A DNA stretch of 64,000 nt from Bacteroidota bacterium (GTDB lineage Bacteria > Bacteroidota > Bacteroidia > Cytophagales > Cyclobacteriaceae): contig JACPVX010000018.1 of NCBI GenBank assembly GCA_016191555.1, positions 62,001 to 126,000 on the forward strand, in the 5' to 3' direction. Every line of letters begins with the position of its first letter. The first letter of the stretch is position 1. Below are positions 60,742-64,000 of the stretch, one piece after another. Below the pieces are notes generated by a model. The model was not told the DNA's origin and ran no database searches. It worked only from the letters and a program-made list of their open reading frames with translations. The position numbers were made by a program, and so were the translations under genes.

Positions 60742-63700
60742 ATGAGAATCCGTTATAAATTCTTAAACCAATCATTGTTTATCAAATTGTGCATTGGTGC
60801 TTTATTTTACTTTTCCCCAGTGGCGTTATATGCACAAGCTATTCAAGGGACTGCAACACCTTGTTCGGGGACTACTGTAACGTATACTTTAGATAATGGT
60901 ACTGTCTATCTTTTTGCATCATGGGTCATAACGAATGGAACTTTAGTTAGTAGCAGTTCGTCAGGCACATCCTATTCGGCAGTTGTTCAGTGGTCAAATA
61001 CAGCAGGTGCAGGTTCGGTTCAGTTTCGAAATAAAAGCGCTTATACTACTACTCTAAGCGTTACGGTGAATGCAACCCCTTTATCTCCATCTGCTTTAAA
61101 CACCTCGCTTTGCGGAAGCGGAACCATTACGGCAACTTCTGGTACGTATGGGAATACCGTTAAGTGGTACAATTCTAGTTATGCAAGTAATCCGCTGGCT
61201 ACCAGCCTGACCTCTCCTGTTACGACCGCCACAACTACGTATTATTTAAGTAGTCTCAATACCACTACCGGATGTGAGAGTACAACAGCCAGAGTGCCGG
61301 TTACTGTAACGATAAATCCTGTGCCCGGTACACCCAGTGCCACCCCTAGTTCATTTTGTGGAACAGGAACAATTACAGCAATCTCAGGAAGTGATGGAAA
61401 CTCCATTAACTGGTATAGTGGCTCATCCGGTGGCTCGCCCTTGGCCTCTAGCCTCACATCTCCTTCTCCTACAGCAACCACTACTTATTATATGAGTAGT
61501 TATAATACCAACACCGGATGCGAGAGTACCACGGCACGAGTAGCGGTAACAATTACCATTTATCCAATACCAATTGTTTCCGTTGCGGGTCCAACTGCTA
61601 TGGTTTATGGCACCCCTACTCAACTTTCTACATCCGCTGCTTATTCCTATCAATGGAAGCTTGATAATGTGGATATATCTGGGGCAACCCAAAGTAATTA
61701 TACGATTGGCATAATTGGTAACTACACTGTTGCGACCAAAGCAAATGCGTCTGCGCTTACTTGTATGTCACCAACAATTGCAATAACCAATTCACTAACT
61801 AGCCAGCCGGCTCCCGTAAACTACGTAAGCACCACTCGAATCATGAAGGAGGGTGTCACAGCAAACACAAGCTTGTATTCGTTAAAGCCAAAAGATTTAG
61901 TTCAATCTCTTGTTTATACAGATGGATTAGGACGTGCGTTTCAAACCGTTGCTGTGGGGCAAAGTGGTGCGCAAACTGATATTATCAATCCGATAGGCTA
62001 TAGCAAGCAGGGGCTTATTGACACTACATTTCTTTCTTATGCTATTGCAACCAAGGAGGGCAAATATCGAACGAATGCAATTCGTACAGCCACCAATACC
62101 TATACAGGTAGTGAACAATATACGTTTTATCAAAGCACAGCTCAAGTCGCAACTGACTCCAAGCCGTTTGCAAGATCAATTCACAAAGCTACATTGGATG
62201 CGCGAGTGACAGAACAAGGAGCACTAGGAAATGATTGGCAGCCGGGCACGTCTCACACGGTAAAGGATACGATTACGTTAAATACAGTAAAATACCCAGT
62301 GAGATATTGGAAGCCAAACGGTACATCTACCTCTAACTATCCATTGAAAACAGTGGTTGTTCACATAACTGTCGATGAAAATGGAAATAAAGTCCGTACG
62401 TATACCAACAAAATGGGGCAAACAGTTCTGAAACAGGTCCAAGAAGGAAGCGCTAACTGGCTTAATACTTATTTTGTTTACGATGAATATGGCAGAATAA
62501 AATATCAGGTGCCACCGAATGCGGTCATATTGTTAGGTTCTAGTTTACCAGTAACCGATCCGTCAGTTGCAGAATTAATCTATATCTATAACTATGATCC
62601 AAAAGGTCGGTTGATTGAAAAGAAAGTACCCGGTGCACAGTGGGAGTATATCGTTTATGATAATCTCGATCGAGTTTGTTTTACGCAAGATGGTGATCAA
62701 CGAAGTCAGTCCAAATGGATGTTTAGTAAATATGACATTCAGGGCAGGCCTGTTTATGCAGGTTATTATTCGAGCGCAGCTACTCGAAGTTCGTTGCAAT
62801 CAACCATGGATGCAGTAAATTATTCTGCCGGGAGAAGATGGTATGAGGTAGACACGGTGAGTACTACAGGCTACAGTAACATTGTTTTACCTACTACAGG
62901 AATTACAATACTATCTATCAATTATTATGATAACTACGATTTTGATCGCAGCACCCCCAATACGAATACTCCGGACTATACATTTTCGAATGCAGACTCT
63001 GTAGGAATACCGGTACTATCCAAAAACACTCGCGGATTATCAACGGGAAGTAAAATTGTTGTTTTCAATTCTGCGGGCAACCCAACCAGCAATTGGTTGA
63101 CATCTGTGGTGTTTTATGACCAATATGATCGGGTTGTGCAGACGCAAAGCAATAACCATCTCAATAGCGGCCTCCAGGATATCAATAGCATGTCCTACAA
63201 AGACCTAGCCGGACATATAGAAAAGACTAAGTCAAAACATGTAACTCCTGCCGCGACAATCACTATTTTGCAACGTTATCAGTATGATGACAACTGGCGT
63301 ACAAAAGCCATATACCATTCGATTAATGGTGCGCCTGAACAACAGTTAGTAGATTATACTTATAATATTTTGGGACAGCTTGTAGATAAAAAGCTGCACG
63401 TGACGGGAAATAACTATTTGCAGAGCGTTGACTTAAGATATAACATCAGAGGATGGCTACGCTCCATTAATGGTGCTCAGCTAACTACCGGAACAGATAA
63501 TGATGACCCGAATACAAGCGACTTGTTTGGAATGGACATCCTTTATAATGCTACAGACGCCAATTTGGGTAATAGCCCTATTTATAATGGAAGTGTGGCT
63601 GCCATCAAATGGAAAGGCCCCGGAATAGCGGTGGGGACGAGTAATCAGCGAAGCTATAAATTCACCTACGATAAGAGCGACCGCCTAAAAACGGCTACAT

Positions 63701-64000
63701 TTCAGGCATCTCAAGGAACCGCATGGAATAAGGAAGTAAATACCTTGAATGAAAGTCTAACTTATGACGCGAATGGCAATATACTCTCGCTGACCCGCAA
63801 CCAGAATAATAAAGGATTAAGTGGAACCACGGTCACTAGTTCACCTGAATCGATCGATAATTTATCCTACACGTATACTACTAACACCAATCGAATTGAA
63901 AAAGTGGAAGACAGTGCCAACCCCTCAGTAGCTGCCCAAGGTGACTTCAAGAATGGCACTACGCAAACTATCGAGTATTCCTATACAGGAGATGGTAGTA
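60742..64000 (+). CDS. DUF6443/RHS-type repeat protein, 3' end outside window
   Basis: Open frame of at least 1086 codons from ATG 60742 to the window end. Signal peptide (about 1-33, ending YAQA). Two Ig-like repeats lie at about 110-270, followed by a DUF6443-like segment beginning VYTDGLGRAFQTVAVGQSG. YD-repeats such as YDEYGRIKYQ, YDNLDRVCFTQ and YDQYDRVVQTQ extend to the edge. This is the core of a polymorphic toxin or surface adhesin; its variable C-terminus and any immunity gene are beyond the window. Confidence 0.85.
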   Translation, partial: MRIRYKFLNQSLFIKLCIGALFYFSPVALYAQAIQGTATPCSGTTVTYTLDNGTVYLFASWVITNGTLVSSSSSGTSYSAVVQWSNTAGAGSVQFRNKSAYTTTLSVTVNATPLSPSALNTSLCGSGTITATSGTYGNTVKWYNSSYASNPLATSLTSPVTTATTTYYLSSLNTTTGCESTTARVPVTVTINPVPGTPSATPSSFCGTGTITAISGSDGNSINWYSGSSGGSPLASSLTSPSPTATTTYYMSSYNTNTGCESTTARVAVTITIYPIPIVSVAGPTAMVYGTPTQLSTSAAYSYQWKLDNVDISGATQSNYTIGIIGNYTVATKANASALTCMSPTIAITNSLTSQPAPVNYVSTTRIMKEGVTANTSLYSLKPKDLVQSLVYTDGLGRAFQTVAVGQSGAQTDIINPIGYSKQGLIDTTFLSYAIATKEGKYRTNAIRTATNTYTGSEQYTFYQSTAQVATDSKPFARSIHKATLDARVTEQGALGNDWQPGTSHTVKDTITLNTVKYPVRYWKPNGTSTSNYPLKTVVVHITVDENGNKVRTYTNKMGQTVLKQVQEGSANWLNTYFVYDEYGRIKYQVPPNAVILLGSSLPVTDPSVAELIYIYNYDPKGRLIEKKVPGAQWEYIVYDNLDRVCFTQDGDQRSQSKWMFSKYDIQGRPVYAGYYSSAATRSSLQSTMDAVNYSAGRRWYEVDTVSTTGYSNIVLPTTGITILSINYYDNYDFDRSTPNTNTPDYTFSNADSVGIPVLSKNTRGLSTGSKIVVFNSAGNPTSNWLTSVVFYDQYDRVVQTQSNNHLNSGLQDINSMSYKDLAGHIEKTKSKHVTPAATITILQRYQYDDNWRTKAIYHSINGAPEQQLVDYTYNILGQLVDKKLHVTGNNYLQSVDLRYNIRGWLRSINGAQLTTGTDNDDPNTSDLFGMDILYNATDANLGNSPIYNGSVAAIKWKGPGIAVGTSNQRSYKFTYDKSDRLKTATFQASQGTAWNKEVNTLNESLTYDANGNILSLTRNQNNKGLSGTTVTSSPESIDNLSYTYTTNTNRIEKVEDSANPSVAAQGDFKNGTTQTIEYSYTGDGS
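61075..61560 (+). repeat. Two tandem Ig-like repeat units
   Basis: Within the RHS-type gene two units of about 80 codons repeat: each has an SxCGxGTITA opening, a WY turn, a PLAxSLTSP segment, TTTYY and a closing TGCESTTARV. The units are similar at the DNA level in the TCTCCT and GAGAGTAC parts, indicating duplication. Confidence 0.75.

Overview
The window looks like chromosomal DNA of a member of the Bacteroidota, probably an environmental Cytophagales-type bacterium. The clues are an Oar-like TonB-dependent receptor with a carboxypeptidase-regulatory N-terminal domain and a terminal Phe, a SemiSWEET, a GldL-like motif in a large membrane protein, a Bacteroidota-type DUF2064 protein, and SpvB/DUF6443 YD-repeat proteins at the right edge. 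Housekeeping-like stretches (about 2.5-16 kb, and a comM fragment at 23.7-24.3 kb) look richer in G+C than the AT-rich accessory DNA. No tRNA, rRNA or CRISPR array was seen. Everything here was read by eye, without database searches.

Left part (1-20 kb): a cut hypothetical gene and a D12-class adenine methylase; a relic that may be an IS4-type transposase N-terminus; a LuxR-type response regulator; aldo/keto reductase, DoxX, SemiSWEET, radical SAM, TonB receptor and DUF2064 genes; a hybrid sensor kinase broken by a deletion plus frameshift; a Crp/Fnr-SRPBCC-barrel-membrane gene run; an alpha/beta-hydrolase relic; a methyltransferase; a small gene with a paralogue 30 kb away; and an 822-residue membrane protein.

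Mobile core (20-38 kb): two different Tn7-like transposition modules point away from each other (tnsABC leftward; tnsABC-tniQ rightward) and flank a 0.6 kb fragment of comM, a known Tn7-like target gene. To the right lie a TnsE-like gene, then a tight seven-gene operon, then a decayed second TnsE-like gene. The operon encodes a ubiquitin-like protein (DUF2604 type), an E2-like protein, a JAB/JAMM peptidase, an E1-like enzyme, a STAS-GHKL ATPase, a DUF4325 STAS-like protein and a PIN-domain protein. This operon is the best candidate for an undescribed system: a bacterial ubiquitin-like conjugation cassette joined to a signalling/nuclease module.

Minus-strand accessory (defence-like) island (38.5-55 kb): HNH nuclease, membrane protein, PIN/ImmA-IrrE/XRE unit with a palindromic operator candidate, histidine phosphatase, a reverse transcriptase that has lost its catalytic YxDD segment but keeps a candidate structured RNA upstream, a membrane-anchored XseA-like protein, a DUF5131-TcmP pair, the second small paralogue, a gamma-glutamylcyclotransferase-like protein, and two giant adjacent proteins with PD-(D/E)XK-like motifs at opposite ends.

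Right edge (55-64 kb): a 50-residue basic protein, a second LuxR-type regulator paralogous to the one at the left edge with the same 41-bp upstream block, and a three-gene SpvB/YD-repeat cassette that runs off the window.
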